A stretch of 64,000 nucleotides of DNA from Mycobacteriaceae bacterium (GCA_019245755.1 JAFARC010000004.1:43526-107525), one strand, 5' to 3'. Positions 47,989-57,679 are shown, numbered from the stretch's first letter. Translations and numbers: made by a program. Notes: generated by a model not told the origin, from the letters alone.

Positions 47989-49257
47989 TCAATCTCGGTG
48001 GCGGCCCGAGTTCGCCACGGCACGACGCATCCGCCTGGTGACCACGGCGTCGCGAATATGCATCGGCACCACCAAACCGACGGCCATGGCGGCCACCACC
48101 AGCGCCGCGACGGCACCGTCTGAGACCGTCGCCGTCAGCAGCGCGGGCGATGCCGTGCCGGGGAGTTGGATCAGCCCGCTGAGCATACGGAAGATGTACA
48201 CACCTGGCACCAAAGCGACGACGGCCGCGAACCCGATCGCGGCGAACGGCATCCGCAGAAGGTGGGCGACCGGGACCAAGGCGACCCCGACCAGCAGGCA
48301 TGCCAGGAAAGCCGCGGTCGCCAGGCTCGCGTGCCATGCCGTCATCGCCCACCAGTGCACGGCGTGCGCCGCCATGCCGGCGAGAACGGGCCAACCGATC
48401 ATGCGGTAGGGCATGGAGAAGTACACCGGATATGACGCGGCTGCCACGCCGGCGGCCAGTACGTCGACGTAGAGCGGCACGTGTGCGTAGGAGCCGGAGA
48501 CCGACAACGTCTGCCCGCCGACGCGCAGCCCGATGATCAGCCCGGCCGCTATCGCGGCGAGGATCAGCGTGGCGTAGCCCAATCGAGCGATCCCCAGCGT
48601 GACCCTCGATGCGAGCAGGTCCAGCGCGCCGTTGAGGACGTGCGGGCCGGGCACCAGCACCATCGCCGGGCACACCGCGACCAATCCCGCTGCCGCACCG
48701 AGGTTTAGCTGCGTGGCCGCCGCGCCGACCAGTCCGGCCACCGTCGCCGCCGTGAAGGCCTGAACGAGTAGCCCGATGCCGAAGCGGCCCAGCGCGCGCC
48801 GGAGCGCGCCGCCGAGCGCGGCGCTCGCCGCGGCGAGCAGCACCGCCGCTGCGTCGGTGGCACCGAACACCACCGCCAGCCCGGCCGCGCCGGTGGCGCA
48901 GGCGACAATGAAAGTGGCGGTATTCGAGACGCTTTCGGTTGCCGCGGCGGCCAGCTCGCGATTGACGACTTCGCGGTCCAGCGGTCCGTCCTCGGCTTGG
49001 TCGATGGTCCGCATCGCGGCCGACACCCGTCTCATGTTGATGGCGGCCGGTGTGGCGGCGACCGCCCGCACCGGTGCCGGGGGCGCGCCGCCGATCACCA
49101 GCAGCGACGCCCACGACGGGATCAGCGTGGCGCGCACACCCAGTCCCTGATTCAGTCGGTCGACCGCGATCATCGTCATCCCGGTCGACTGCCCGTTCTC
49201 GTGCAGCAGCGCAGCCGCTTTCAGCACGGTGTCGAGGTCGTCGCCCTCGGCCTGCAT
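47989..49257 (-). CDS. Threonine/serine exporter family protein (ThrE-like)
   Basis: A 422-residue membrane protein. The N-terminal cytosolic DUF1212 part (LLHENGQSTGMTMIAVDRLNQ) is followed by about ten helices in two blocks, as in ThrE of Corynebacterium. ATG 49257 has GGGAGG just upstream; a start at 49293 is possible but poorer. It may share an operon with the LLM gene. Amino-acid export is inferred from the family. Confidence 0.86.
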   Translation of the reverse strand: MQAEGDDLDTVLKAAALLHENGQSTGMTMIAVDRLNQGLGVRATLIPSWASLLVIGGAPPAPVRAVAATPAAINMRRVSAAMRTIDQAEDGPLDREVVNRELAAAATESVSNTATFIVACATGAAGLAVVFGATDAAAVLLAAASAALGGALRRALGRFGIGLLVQAFTAATVAGLVGAAATQLNLGAAAGLVAVCPAMVLVPGPHVLNGALDLLASRVTLGIARLGYATLILAAIAAGLIIGLRVGGQTLSVSGSYAHVPLYVDVLAAGVAAASYPVYFSMPYRMIGWPVLAGMAAHAVHWWAMTAWHASLATAAFLACLLVGVALVPVAHLLRMPFAAIGFAAVVALVPGVYIFRMLSGLIQLPGTASPALLTATVSDGAVAALVVAAMAVGLVVPMHIRDAVVTRRMRRAVANSGRHRD

Positions 49258-49379
49258 CGATGCCTCCCGCCCTCTGCCGGGCACTCGCAGCATTCATCGT
49301 GGTGGCTGGCCGGTGTCGGGCATACGGGAATCGGCGCATTTCCCGATGGCTGGCCGTTCGGGCCGTAGCCTCGGTGAGC

Positions 49380-50105
49380 ATGACCGACACACCGAACCCC
49401 GACTCTTCCCCCTCCGGTGCGGGGCTCGTGCCGACCGCCGACGAGGCGCTGGGCCGCCTTGGCATGCCGCTGGTCGATGCGATGATGACCCAGCGTGCGG
49501 TAAGGCGCGTTCTTCCCGACCCCGTTGACGACGCGGTCGTGTTGAGGTGCATCGAGCTGGCGCTGCGGGCACCTACCGGTTCGAACGGGCAGAACTGGGA
49601 GTTCGTCGTGGTGAAGGACAGCCGCGTCAAGGAGCAACTCGGCAGGCGCTACCGCCAGGCCTGGTCGCTGTACGGAGCGGTCGGCCGGCGTGTCGTAGCC
49701 GGCGACGAGACGATGGCGAAAATCCTGCGCGCGGTGCAATGGCAGGTCGACCACTTCGGTGAAATCCCGGTCCTCGTGGTGCCGTGCCTGCGTGGCGGTA
49801 CGCGTACGCCTTACCTGCCGACACCGTTCGTCGCTGATTCGTCGTTTTTCGGATCGATTTACCCTAGTGTGCAGAACCTGCTGCTGGCGGCACGCGCGAT
49901 GGGGCTCGGCGCGTCGCTCATCACCCTGCCGCTGTGGAGCGTGACCTCGGCGCGCAGGATTTTGGGCCTGCCGCTGTGGGTTACTCCGTGCTGCATCGTC
50001 CCACTGGGTTGGCCGCGTGGCCGCTACGGCCCCACGACCCGCAAACCGGTCGAGGAGGTGGCGCACCTCGACTCGTACGGCAACCGCGCGTGGCTGGACA
50101 CCTGA
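49380..50105 (+). CDS. Nitroreductase-family FMN protein
   Basis: A 241-residue oxidoreductase. The FMN-binding start TQRAVRRVLPDPVDD and APTGSNGQNWEF are typical, with QNLLLAARAMGLGASL in the middle and RKPVEEVAHLDSYGN near the end. The ATG at 49380 (MTDTPNPDSS) begins it; the N-terminal 20 residues are a disordered addition. It is divergent from the ThrE-like gene with 122 bases between, and followed by a methyltransferase gene after 85 bases. Substrate unknown; deazaflavin-like relatives exist. Confidence 0.85.
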   Translation: MTDTPNPDSSPSGAGLVPTADEALGRLGMPLVDAMMTQRAVRRVLPDPVDDAVVLRCIELALRAPTGSNGQNWEFVVVKDSRVKEQLGRRYRQAWSLYGAVGRRVVAGDETMAKILRAVQWQVDHFGEIPVLVVPCLRGGTRTPYLPTPFVADSSFFGSIYPSVQNLLLAARAMGLGASLITLPLWSVTSARRILGLPLWVTPCCIVPLGWPRGRYGPTTRKPVEEVAHLDSYGNRAWLDT

Positions 50106-50190
50106 ACCGTCACGGCAACGCGAGCCAGGCCTTGGTCGCACCGTGCCGGCGACCCGGCGGCCGAAAGCCGATCGGTACTACGGTGAGCGC

Positions 50191-50799
50191 ATGGCGTCAC
50201 GGCACCTGCTGTTCCGCGTGCTGTACCGGCTCCGGTTCACGCCGTGGGACGGCCACCCCCTTGCGCAGGGCCTGCGTGAGCTGGTCGAAGGCAGCGGCGG
50301 TGAGCCAGCGCTGCCCACCGGCACGGCGCTCGACGTGGGATGCGGCACCGGCGACGCGTCCATCTATCTGGCGCAACACGGATGGCGGGTCACCGGGGTC
50401 GACTTCGTCGCGAAGGCCCTCGACAAAGCCCGCGCCAAGGCCCGCGCCCACGATGTGTCGATTGCGTTCGTGCACGCCGACGTGATGCAGCTGAGCCGCC
50501 ACCCGGGGGTGGGCGACGGTTTCGATTTGATCGTCGACAACGGATGCCTGCACGGCATGAGCGATGCGGACCGCGGCGCCTACGTCCGCGAAATGACCGC
50601 GATCGCGGCTCCGAACGCTCGGCTTTCGCTGGTGGCGTTCAGGCCGGGCGGTTCCTTCGGGGTGCGCGGCATCAGCCAGGCTGAAATCGAGCAACGCCTC
50701 GCACCGGCGTGGGAGCTGCGCTCGGCCGCCGATGAGCCGCCCAGGACCGCGAAGGGCGTCCCCGCGGCCCGCTACTACCTGCTGCAGCGCCGCGGCTGA
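50191..50799 (+). CDS. SAM-dependent class I methyltransferase
   Basis: A 202-residue methyltransferase. The SAM site is ALDVGCGTGDASIYLA (motif I), with GVDFVAKALDKARAKA and FDLIVDNGCLHG (motif IV) following. It resembles thiopurine or small-molecule methyltransferases of the 200-residue type. ATG 50191. A terminator lies just after its stop. The substrate is not evident. Confidence 0.85.
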   Translation: MASRHLLFRVLYRLRFTPWDGHPLAQGLRELVEGSGGEPALPTGTALDVGCGTGDASIYLAQHGWRVTGVDFVAKALDKARAKARAHDVSIAFVHADVMQLSRHPGVGDGFDLIVDNGCLHGMSDADRGAYVREMTAIAAPNARLSLVAFRPGGSFGVRGISQAEIEQRLAPAWELRSAADEPPRTAKGVPAARYYLLQRRG

Positions 50800-50820
50800 C
50801 ATGCCGCGCCACCAAACGCG

Positions 50821-50854
50821 AAAGCCCCCGAAACCCCGTTGTTTCGAGGGCTTT
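50821..50854. terminator. Bidirectional intrinsic terminator
   Basis: AAAGCCC plus CCGAAAC pair with GTTTCG and GGGCTTT around a short loop; both ends are A- or T-rich. It sits between the converging methyltransferase and fadB genes and can end both transcripts. Confidence 0.75.
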
Positions 50855-50870
50855 GCGCGCCGGGCTCAGA

Positions 50871-53003
50871 CTATGCGGTCAGCGACTCCGGCGGGTTGAA
50901 ACGGTCGCCGTACTTGGCGGCCAGCTCGCGGGCGCGCGAAACGAAGCCCTGCTTGCCGCCGGGGTAGCCGGCGATGTACTGGGCGGTGCCGCCGGTCCAC
51001 GCTGGGAAACCGATGCCCATGATGGAGCCGATGTTGGCGTCGGCGGTGGAGGTCAGCACGCCCTCGTCGAGGCATTTCTGGGTCTCCAGCGCCTCCGCGA
51101 ACAGCATCCGGTCGATCAAGTCCTGCAACGGTGGCCGCGAGGCGCCCGACTTGAACGTGTCCCGCAGCCCCGGCCACAGGCCGACCCGCCTGCCGTCGGC
51201 GTACTCGTAGAAACCCTTGCCGGACAGCTTGCTTGGCCGACCCAACTCGATCATCTTGTTGACGACGTCCTCGGCTGGATGCGGCACGTAGGTCTGCCCG
51301 GCAGTCTCGACCGCCTGCCGCGTCGCGTTGGCGATCTTCTGCATCAGCTCGAGGTTCAGCTCGTCGGACAGCTGCAGCGGCGGCGCCGGGTAGCCGGCCT
51401 GGTTGCCGGCGTGCTCGATGCTGGCGGGCTCCACGCCCTCACCAAGCATCGCCAGCGCCTCGTTGATGAAGGTGCCGATCACCCGTGAGGTGTAGAAGCC
51501 GCGGCTGTCGTTGACGACGATCGGCGTCTTGCCGATCTGCATCGCCAGGTCGATGGCCTTGGCCAGCGCGGCTTCGGAGGTCTTCTCGCCGCGGATGATC
51601 TCCAGCAGCGGCATCTTGTCCACCGGCGAGAAGAAGTGCAGCCCGATGAAATCCTCGACCCGCTGCACGCCGGTGGCCAGCTCGGTGATCGGCAGCGTCG
51701 AGGTGTTCGAGCCCAGCAGCGCGTCGGGCGCCACCACCGGTTCGATCTCGGCGAACACCTTGTGCTTGAGCTCGACCGACTCGAAGACCGCCTCGATCAC
51801 CAGATCCGCACCCGCGGCGTCGGCCGCGTCGGCGCTCGGGTGGATGCGCGCCAGCAGCGCATCGGAGCGCTCTTGCGTCGTCTTGCCCCTGGAAAGCGCT
51901 TTGGCCTCGAGGCTTTCCGAGTACTTCTTGCCCTTCTCGGCGGCCTCCAGGCTGATGTCCTTGAGCACCACCTCGATGCCGGCCTTCGCGCACACGTACG
52001 CGATCGCGGCACCCATCATGCCGGCGCCGAGCACGGCCACCTTGTTGAACGTCGTCTTGTCGTAGCCGTCCGGGCGCGAGCCACCCGAGTTGATGTGCTG
52101 CAGGTCGAAGAAGAACGCCTGAATCATGTTCTTGGCGGTTTGACCGGTGACCAGCTGCGCGAAGTAGCGGCTCTCGATGCGGCTGGCGGTGTCGAAGTCG
52201 ACCTCGGCGCCCTCGACCGCGGCGGCCAGGATGGCCCGCGGCGCCGGCATCGGCGCGCCTTTGAGCTGCTTTTTCAGGTTGGCCGGAAACGACGGCAGGA
52301 TCGCCGCCAGGCCGGGCGACTGCGGGGTGCCGCCGGGAATCTTGTACCCCTTGCGGTCCCACGGCTGGGCCGCCTCCGGATTGGCCCTGATCCACTCCTT
52401 GGCGGCCGGCACCAGATCCTCGATGTTGGGCAGCACGTCGTCGAGCAGGCCGATCTGTTTGGCCTGCGCCGGCTTGAACCGGGTACCGCTGGCCAGGACG
52501 TTGACCACAGCGTTCTGGATGCCAAACATCCGCACCGCGCGGGTCACACCGCCACCGCCGGGCAGCAGGCCCAGCGTCACCTCGGGAAAGCCCACGACCA
52601 GGCCCGTGACGTCGGCGGCGACGCGGTGATGGCAGGCCAGCGCGATCTCCAGCCCGCCGCCGAGCGCCGCGCCGTTGATCGCGGCGACCACCGGCTTGCC
52701 GAGCGTTTCCAGCGTGCGCAGCTGCTTCTTCACCGTCTCCACGGTGTCGAAGAACTGCCCGGCGTCCTCGGGCCTGGCCTGCGCCATGCCGTTGAGGTCA
52801 CCGCCGGCGAAGAACGTTTTCTTGGCGCTGGTGATCACCACACCGGTGATCGAATCCTTCTCGGCGACGAGACGATCGACCGCCTTGCCCATCGACTCGA
52901 TGTAGTGCTCGTTCATCACGTTGGCCGACCCGGTCGGGTCGTCGAGGGTCAGCGTGACGATGCCGTCGGCGTCTTTGTCCCAGTTAACGGTGTTTTCGGC
53001 CAT
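50871..53003 (-). CDS. fadB: FadB, fatty-acid oxidation complex alpha subunit
   Basis: A 710-residue two-domain enzyme. Residues 1-300 form an enoyl-CoA hydratase (INGAALGGGLEIALACHH, and LLPGGGGVTRAVRMFG with catalytic acids nearby). Residues 320-700 form a 3-hydroxyacyl-CoA dehydrogenase with NAD motif VAVLGAGMMGAAIA and GLHFFSPVDKMPLLEI. With FadA it makes the trifunctional beta-oxidation complex. ATG 53003 (MAENTVNWD). fadA lies 32 bases upstream on the same strand. Confidence 0.95.
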   Translation of the reverse strand: MAENTVNWDKDADGIVTLTLDDPTGSANVMNEHYIESMGKAVDRLVAEKDSITGVVITSAKKTFFAGGDLNGMAQARPEDAGQFFDTVETVKKQLRTLETLGKPVVAAINGAALGGGLEIALACHHRVAADVTGLVVGFPEVTLGLLPGGGGVTRAVRMFGIQNAVVNVLASGTRFKPAQAKQIGLLDDVLPNIEDLVPAAKEWIRANPEAAQPWDRKGYKIPGGTPQSPGLAAILPSFPANLKKQLKGAPMPAPRAILAAAVEGAEVDFDTASRIESRYFAQLVTGQTAKNMIQAFFFDLQHINSGGSRPDGYDKTTFNKVAVLGAGMMGAAIAYVCAKAGIEVVLKDISLEAAEKGKKYSESLEAKALSRGKTTQERSDALLARIHPSADAADAAGADLVIEAVFESVELKHKVFAEIEPVVAPDALLGSNTSTLPITELATGVQRVEDFIGLHFFSPVDKMPLLEIIRGEKTSEAALAKAIDLAMQIGKTPIVVNDSRGFYTSRVIGTFINEALAMLGEGVEPASIEHAGNQAGYPAPPLQLSDELNLELMQKIANATRQAVETAGQTYVPHPAEDVVNKMIELGRPSKLSGKGFYEYADGRRVGLWPGLRDTFKSGASRPPLQDLIDRMLFAEALETQKCLDEGVLTSTADANIGSIMGIGFPAWTGGTAQYIAGYPGGKQGFVSRARELAAKYGDRFNPPESLTA

Positions 53004-53035
53004 GGGCTTTTTCAGTTTCCCTTCCGCAGGAGCGT

Positions 53036-54247
53036 TCAGACTCGCTCGATGATGGTCGCGACCCCCATGCCACCGCCGACGCACAGGGTGATCAGCGCGC
53101 GGCGCGCACCGAGGCGCTCGAGTTCGTCGACCATGGTGCCGGTGATCATCGCGCCGGTGGCGCCCAGCGGGTGGCCCATCGCGATCGCGCCGCCGTTGAC
53201 GTTGAGTTTCTCCCCGGGGATGTGCAGGTCCCGTTGGAATTTGAGCACCACCGACGCGAACGCCTCGTTCAACTCGAACAGGTCGATGTCGTCGACTGTC
53301 AGCCCGGCGCGGTCGAGTACCTTGCGGGTGGCCGGGGTGGGACCGGTCAGCATGATGACGGGGTCTGAGCCGCTGGTGGCGGTGGCGACGATGCGCGCCC
53401 GCGGGGTCAGGCCCTGGGACGCACCGGCCGCCTCGGAGCCCACCAGCACCAGCGCGGCGCCGTCGACGATCCCGGAGCTGTTGCCGCCGGTGTGGACGTG
53501 GTTGATCTTCTCGACCCAGTGGTACTTCTGCAGCGCAACCTCGTCGAACCCGCCCATCTCGCCGATGGTGTCGAACGCGGTCCTCAGCTTGGCCAGGTCT
53601 TCCATGGTGGTGTCGGGCCGCATGTGCTCGTCGTGGTCGAGGATGACCAGGCCGTTCTGGTCGCGCACCGGCACGACCGACTTGGCGAAGTAACCGCCCG
53701 ACCACGCCGCTGCGGCCTTCTGCTGCGAGCGCAGCGCGTAGGCGTCGACGTCCTCGCGGGTGAAACCCTCGATCGTGGCGATCAAGTCAGCACCGATGCC
53801 CTGCGGGACGAACCCGATCGCGTAGTTGGTCTCCGGGTCGAGCGCCCACGCGCCGCCGTCCGAGCCCATCGGCACCCGGCTCATCGACTCGACGCCGCCA
53901 GCCAGCACGAGGTCGTCCCACCCGGAGCGCACCTTTTGGGCGGCGGTGTTGACGGCCTCCAGGCCGGAGGCACAGAAGCGGTTGAGCTGCACGCCGCCGA
54001 CCGTGTCGGGCAGGCCCGCGGCCAGCACGGCGGTGCGGGCGATATCGCCGCCCTGGTCCCCGACGGGGGAAACCACACCGAGGATGACATCGCTGATCAT
54101 GTTCTCGTCCAGGTCGGGGAACCGCCGGCGCAGCTCGCCGATCAGGCCGACGACCAGGTTCAGCGGTTTGACCTCGTGCAATGAACCGTTCTTCTGCTTG
54201 CCGCGGGGTGTGCGGATCGCCTCGTAGATGAAGGCTTCCTCGGACAT
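53036..54247 (-). CDS. fadA: FadA, acetyl-CoA acetyltransferase (thiolase)
   Basis: A 403-residue thiolase, the beta subunit of the complex with FadB. The nucleophile cysteine is in [12 protein letters not shown]; the C-terminal acid/base set is [14 protein letters not shown] and [11 protein letters not shown] 54247 ([10 protein letters not shown]) gives exactly the M. tuberculosis length. Its upstream region carries overlapping palindromes that may be an operator. Confidence 0.95.
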   Translation of the reverse strand: MSEEAFIYEAIRTPRGKQKNGSLHEVKPLNLVVGLIGELRRRFPDLDENMISDVILGVVSPVGDQGGDIARTAVLAAGLPDTVGGVQLNRFCASGLEAVNTAAQKVRSGWDDLVLAGGVESMSRVPMGSDGGAWALDPETNYAIGFVPQGIGADLIATIEGFTREDVDAYALRSQQKAAAAWSGGYFAKSVVPVRDQNGLVILDHDEHMRPDTTMEDLAKLRTAFDTIGEMGGFDEVALQKYHWVEKINHVHTGGNSSGIVDGAALVLVGSEAAGASQGLTPRARIVATATSGSDPVIMLTGPTPATRKVLDRAGLTVDDIDLFELNEAFASVVLKFQRDLHIPGEKLNVNGGAIAMGHPLGATGAMITGTMVDELERLGARRALITLCVGGGMGVATIIERV

Positions 54248-54347
54248 GACTGTTCCTCTTGATTCCTTGTGTCTGGCGGAAGGCGGTGCTTCAACGCAGC
54301 GTCTCGTGGAGAGTAGACCTCTGAGAACCCAGCCTAACAGCCCCGCA

Positions 54348-54365
54348 AACCAACCTGTTGGTTGG
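54348..54365. promoter_or_regulatory. Palindrome upstream of fadA
   Basis: Two overlapping inverted repeats: AACCAA-CCTG-TTGGTT (54348-54363) and CCAACC-TGTT-GGTTGG (54350-54365). They lie about 100 bases before the fadA start and 24 bases upstream of where the MoxR-cluster's last gene ends. A TetR-like fatty-acid regulator could bind here. A role as a weak terminator for the upstream operon cannot be excluded, as no U-tract follows. Confidence 0.45.
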
Positions 54366-54388
54366 GCAGCCGGACCCCGGTTACCGGC

Positions 54389-55165
54389 CTACTCGCCGGC
54401 GTGCCCGGCGGCGTCGGAGTTCCGCAGCGCCTCCTGCAGCCGATCGACCGGGTTGCCGGTACCGGGGTGCAAACTGAGGTCGGGGAGCGGGCCGTTGCCC
54501 GGCAGGCGGTCGGGGTTGACGTCGCCGAGCCCAGCTGGGCCCGAACCCGCGGGCCCCGGTGCGGATGGCGATGGCGGCGGACCAGCAGGTGGCGCAGGGG
54601 CGGGCGCCGGCGGCGGCGTGTGCAGGGCCCGGATCTTGTCGGCCAGCCGGGCCGCGGCGTCGTTTCGGACCGCCCGGCGGCCGGTGTCCGGGTCGCTGTT
54701 GCCTTGGAAGCACCCCGCCGGGGCGTCCTTGATCACCGCGAGCGCGGCCAGGTAGCGCCGCTCGGCTTCGTCGGGTTTGCCGTCACGGGCGGCGACATCG
54801 CCCTGGGTTTCCCGGACAAGCTCAACGTTGATGCGCGCCGGGCAGGATCGGGCGGCGTCGGTGCGCGACAGCAAGTCGCTGAATCGCGAATCCGCTTCGC
54901 TCAACTTGCCGTCCAGCGCGGCCAGATCGCCCCGCGCGAACGCCACGTTGTCCGGCTCGATGACGTTGAGGAAGGACAGGGCCGAGACGTCGGCACGCAG
55001 CGCGCCGACGTTGTGACGCCCGAAGTTGCTCACGGCTGCGTTGCCGCCGATGACAACCGAAATCACCTTGTAGGCCATCAATAAAGCGACGATGACCACC
55101 GGGGCGGACGCTGCCAGCACCCGGTGCCGCAGCCGGAGGCGAGACGGGCCGCTGCTGCGCAGCAT
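54389..55165 (-). CDS. Membrane-anchored protein with TPR-like region, last gene of MoxR operon
   Basis: A 258-residue protein. One N-terminal membrane helix (residues 18-42, ASAPVVIVALLMAYKVISVV) is followed by helical pairs that look like TPR units (LDGKLSEADSRFSDLLSR and GKPDEAERRYLAALAVI), then a proline-rich tail. Its ATG overlaps the previous stop by one base (TGATG). TPR genes end BatA-E style operons in other bacteria, which fits. Confidence 0.75.
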   Translation of the reverse strand: MLRSSGPSRLRLRHRVLAASAPVVIVALLMAYKVISVVIGGNAAVSNFGRHNVGALRADVSALSFLNVIEPDNVAFARGDLAALDGKLSEADSRFSDLLSRTDAARSCPARINVELVRETQGDVAARDGKPDEAERRYLAALAVIKDAPAGCFQGNSDPDTGRRAVRNDAAARLADKIRALHTPPPAPAPAPPAGPPPSPSAPGPAGSGPAGLGDVNPDRLPGNGPLPDLSLHPGTGNPVDRLQEALRNSDAAGHAGE

Positions 55166-56196
55166 CACGGTTGCATGTCCGTTCGTGCGACCCGATGCCG
55201 GCGGTACTGGCGAATCGTCAGATAGATCTCGACCAGAATGAGCGCGGCCGCTGCCCACGTGCACACCCAATACAGTTCGACGGGGCCCTGCCCCGCCGGC
55301 GCGGCCTCCGCTGCGCCGCCGGTGCTGCGCGCGGTCGTCACCGGCGCCAGGCTTGGCCCGTTGTCGCGGTGGACATACCGGATGCCGAGCTGATTGGCGA
55401 TCGCGGTCAGTGCCGGTTCGTTGAGCGCGGAGCCCAGTTCATCACCGGTCTGCGCGTCGACGGCGTAGACAACGGCGCCGTTGACGACTGCCTGCGGGAT
55501 CGGCCCCCCGGCCGGTGTTCCGTAGCCGAGCACCGCCCCGCCGGCCACCTTCGCCGACCCGAGATCGAAGCCGGACTGCGGTGCGCGTGATCCGCCCGCT
55601 CCCTCCCCGAAATAGAACACCACATTCTTGCTGTGCGGGAACTGAAACTGCGCCTGCTGCAGCTTGTAGCGCAGGACGTCGCTGGCGGCGGCGGCGTTCA
55701 CCTGGTATGTCGTGTCAGGTGTCGCGGCGGTATACGACTGCAGCCCAGCGACCATCGCTTTGAGGCTCCATACGTCGTCGGACAACGGCCAGTCCAGCGA
55801 TGCCCTCGACGAGAACGAGATCATCGCGAATCGGGCACGCGGATACTGATCGATCAGGGCGGCCATGTCCGTGCGGATGCCGGCCATCCGCGACGTATTG
55901 GGACCCAAATCCTCGACGCGCGAGTCGACCGACCGGTCGACCACGAAGAACACGTTGGTGTCCGAGCCGCCGGCCGCCGCGGGAGTAGCCGCCATCGGTT
56001 TCCCGACACTGGGACGGGCGGCGGCGAGGACAATGAGCAGCACCGCCGCGGTCAGGCCGCTCCAACGCAGCAGCCGGCCGTAGCGCCTGGAGCCGATGTG
56101 CCGCAGCGCCGCCGGCAGCGTCACCGCCCGGATCGCGAGGAGGGCGACGCCGGTGATGACCAGAACCGCCACCGGGAGCACGGGCTCAAACGTCAT
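55165..56196 (-). CDS. VWA-domain membrane protein (BatA/BatB-like) with altered MIDAS
   Basis: A 343-residue protein. Two N-terminal helices, a VWA-like domain (about residues 80-280) and one C-terminal helix (around VELYWVCTWAAAALILVEIY) match BatA-type proteins. The metal motif DxSxS reads DRSVD (from Asp87), so the last serine is replaced. The ATG at 56196 overlaps the upstream stop in ATGA. Probably a partner for MoxR. Confidence 0.8.
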   Translation of the reverse strand: MTFEPVLPVAVLVITGVALLAIRAVTLPAALRHIGSRRYGRLLRWSGLTAAVLLIVLAAARPSVGKPMAATPAAAGGSDTNVFFVVDRSVDSRVEDLGPNTSRMAGIRTDMAALIDQYPRARFAMISFSSRASLDWPLSDDVWSLKAMVAGLQSYTAATPDTTYQVNAAAASDVLRYKLQQAQFQFPHSKNVVFYFGEGAGGSRAPQSGFDLGSAKVAGGAVLGYGTPAGGPIPQAVVNGAVVYAVDAQTGDELGSALNEPALTAIANQLGIRYVHRDNGPSLAPVTTARSTGGAAEAAPAGQGPVELYWVCTWAAAALILVEIYLTIRQYRRHRVARTDMQP

Positions 56197-57215
56197 CGGC
56201 GCTGCACCGCCAGGGCGATACACAACAGGGCCGACACCACGATGCCGCCGATCAGCGGCACCTTGGGAGAGTCCACCGGCCGCGCGATGGTTTTTCTACC
56301 TGCACCGGCCACCGATGCCGCGGCGCGGATTCGGTCGACGGAGGCATCGAGTTCCGCTGCCCCCGAGTCGTACGTCTCAACGCGGCCGCCGGTGCCCGCG
56401 GCGATGGCGTCCAGGTCTGCGTCGTTCGCTGGCGTTATCGTGTTCACCTCGATGCCCGCGCCGACGGCGATGTCTTTGACCTGTTGAGCGGAGAACAGCG
56501 CGGGCCGCTGTTCATCGGGGCGACGAGTCTCGTTGGGGCCCAGATAGATCACCGAGCGCCGGCGGGCAGGGTCGTTCTCGATGTTGGGAAAACCGGCCAT
56601 GCACAGGGCGAGAACGTCCGCGGTGCTGCGTGCATAGTCGACATAGTCCAGTGGCCGGGAGAAGTCCTCGACGCCGGTGCGCAATTCGTTGTGCTGCGCC
56701 TCCGACAGGGGCTTGTCGGCATCGAGGTTTTGCTGTAGCGCAGCCAGTTCGGCATACCGGCTGAATTCGTCGGCCGCGTACTGGTAGTCCCGGGTCAGTG
56801 GGACGACCCGCAGGCTGGACGACGTCAGTCCTATTCGCTGGGTGTCGAACCCGACAGTCTGCCGCGCGAAGTAGTTGAGCAACGAGGCGGTCGCGGCGTC
56901 GGTGACCGGGTCACCGACGCACACCATGATGTCTTCTTGATGCGCCGCATCGACGCTGCCCAATGCGGCGGGGCGCGAACTCGCCAGCACCGCCAGCGTG
57001 AACACGGTCACCAGCAGCACGACGAACATCAGCATCGACCAGAACTGAAGGCGGACGAAGCGGCTGTATTCGGGCAATCGGGTGAGCCGGTCGACGTGGG
57101 CGAGCGGACGCAGCCGACGGTGGGGCTGCGGCGTCGGCAGGACCATGGCCAACGCGATGCAGATTGTCAGGCAGAGCAATCCGGCTATCGCGACCGGCCA
57201 CCACGTCAACTCCAC
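56193..57215 (-). CDS. VWA-like membrane protein, second of MoxR operon
   Basis: A 340-residue protein with two N-terminal helices (about residues 7-27 and 58-82), a VWA-like domain and a final helix. The place of the MIDAS reads VCVGDPVTDA, which lacks the serines. The C-terminal domain has SVIYLGPNETRR where VWA proteins have a LTDG loop. It starts at GTG 57215 and overlaps the preceding gene by ten bases. It may be a structural relative that no longer binds metal. Confidence 0.72.
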   Translation of the reverse strand: MELTWWPVAIAGLLCLTICIALAMVLPTPQPHRRLRPLAHVDRLTRLPEYSRFVRLQFWSMLMFVVLLVTVFTLAVLASSRPAALGSVDAAHQEDIMVCVGDPVTDAATASLLNYFARQTVGFDTQRIGLTSSSLRVVPLTRDYQYAADEFSRYAELAALQQNLDADKPLSEAQHNELRTGVEDFSRPLDYVDYARSTADVLALCMAGFPNIENDPARRRSVIYLGPNETRRPDEQRPALFSAQQVKDIAVGAGIEVNTITPANDADLDAIAAGTGGRVETYDSGAAELDASVDRIRAAASVAGAGRKTIARPVDSPKVPLIGGIVVSALLCIALAVQRR

Positions 57216-57679
57216 GAGCGGATCAACTCCTCGGCCTCATCCCCGACGCTGTTGACGTCAACGCGGGATCCGGTGTTGAACTGGGCATCGTTCAGCGCGC
57301 GGAACACCGGCGCCGCCGACGCGAGATCGCTCGCGGCCATGTCGGTAACGTGCATGTAGGGCGCCCGGCCGGTGGCTGTCAGGGCGAAAAAGCTGCGGAG
57401 CGTGCGCCGCATGACCGCCGCGGCCTGCGCCGCCGACAGCTCACCGCCCCGGTAACCGTCGCGGGCGGCGCGGATGGAGCCGGCGAACCTGCGCCGAACC
57501 AGGCGGCCGTGCACGGACCGGATCACCGGGATGCGGCGCAACCGCTTTGGGGGCATCGTCCAGACCACAACGGCTGCGCACCATACGATGGCGCCCAGCG
57601 CTAACAACACACCGAGGACCAGCCACCACGACGAGTAAGATGCCGGGGCGCCGAGATAGCGAAGCAGGTCATCCGGCAC
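57206..57679 (-). CDS. Small membrane protein of MoxR operon
   Basis: A 157-residue protein with one N-terminal helix (residues 18-40, WWLVLGVLLALGAIVWCAAV) and a basic, helical cytosolic part with RRTLRSFFALTATG. Such a short membrane gene is usual between the DUF58 and VWA genes in actinobacterial MoxR loci. The start is GTG 57679, overlapping the DUF58 stop by 11 bases. No function is known. Confidence 0.75.
   Translation of the reverse strand: MPDDLLRYLGAPASYSSWWLVLGVLLALGAIVWCAAVVVWTMPPKRLRRIPVIRSVHGRLVRRRFAGSIRAARDGYRGGELSAAQAAAVMRRTLRSFFALTATGRAPYMHVTDMAASDLASAAPVFRALNDAQFNTGSRVDVNSVGDEAEELIRSWS

Noticed and set aside
46973..49630. One continuous 885-residue minus-strand frame
   Set aside because: Only its last 329 residues are a real protein (LLM oxidoreductase). 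The rest runs out of frame through the ThrE-like gene and antisense to the nitroreductase start.
50871..53705. A 944-residue minus-strand frame including FadB
   Set aside because: The first 234 residues are an out-of-frame reading of fadA; FadB starts at 53003.
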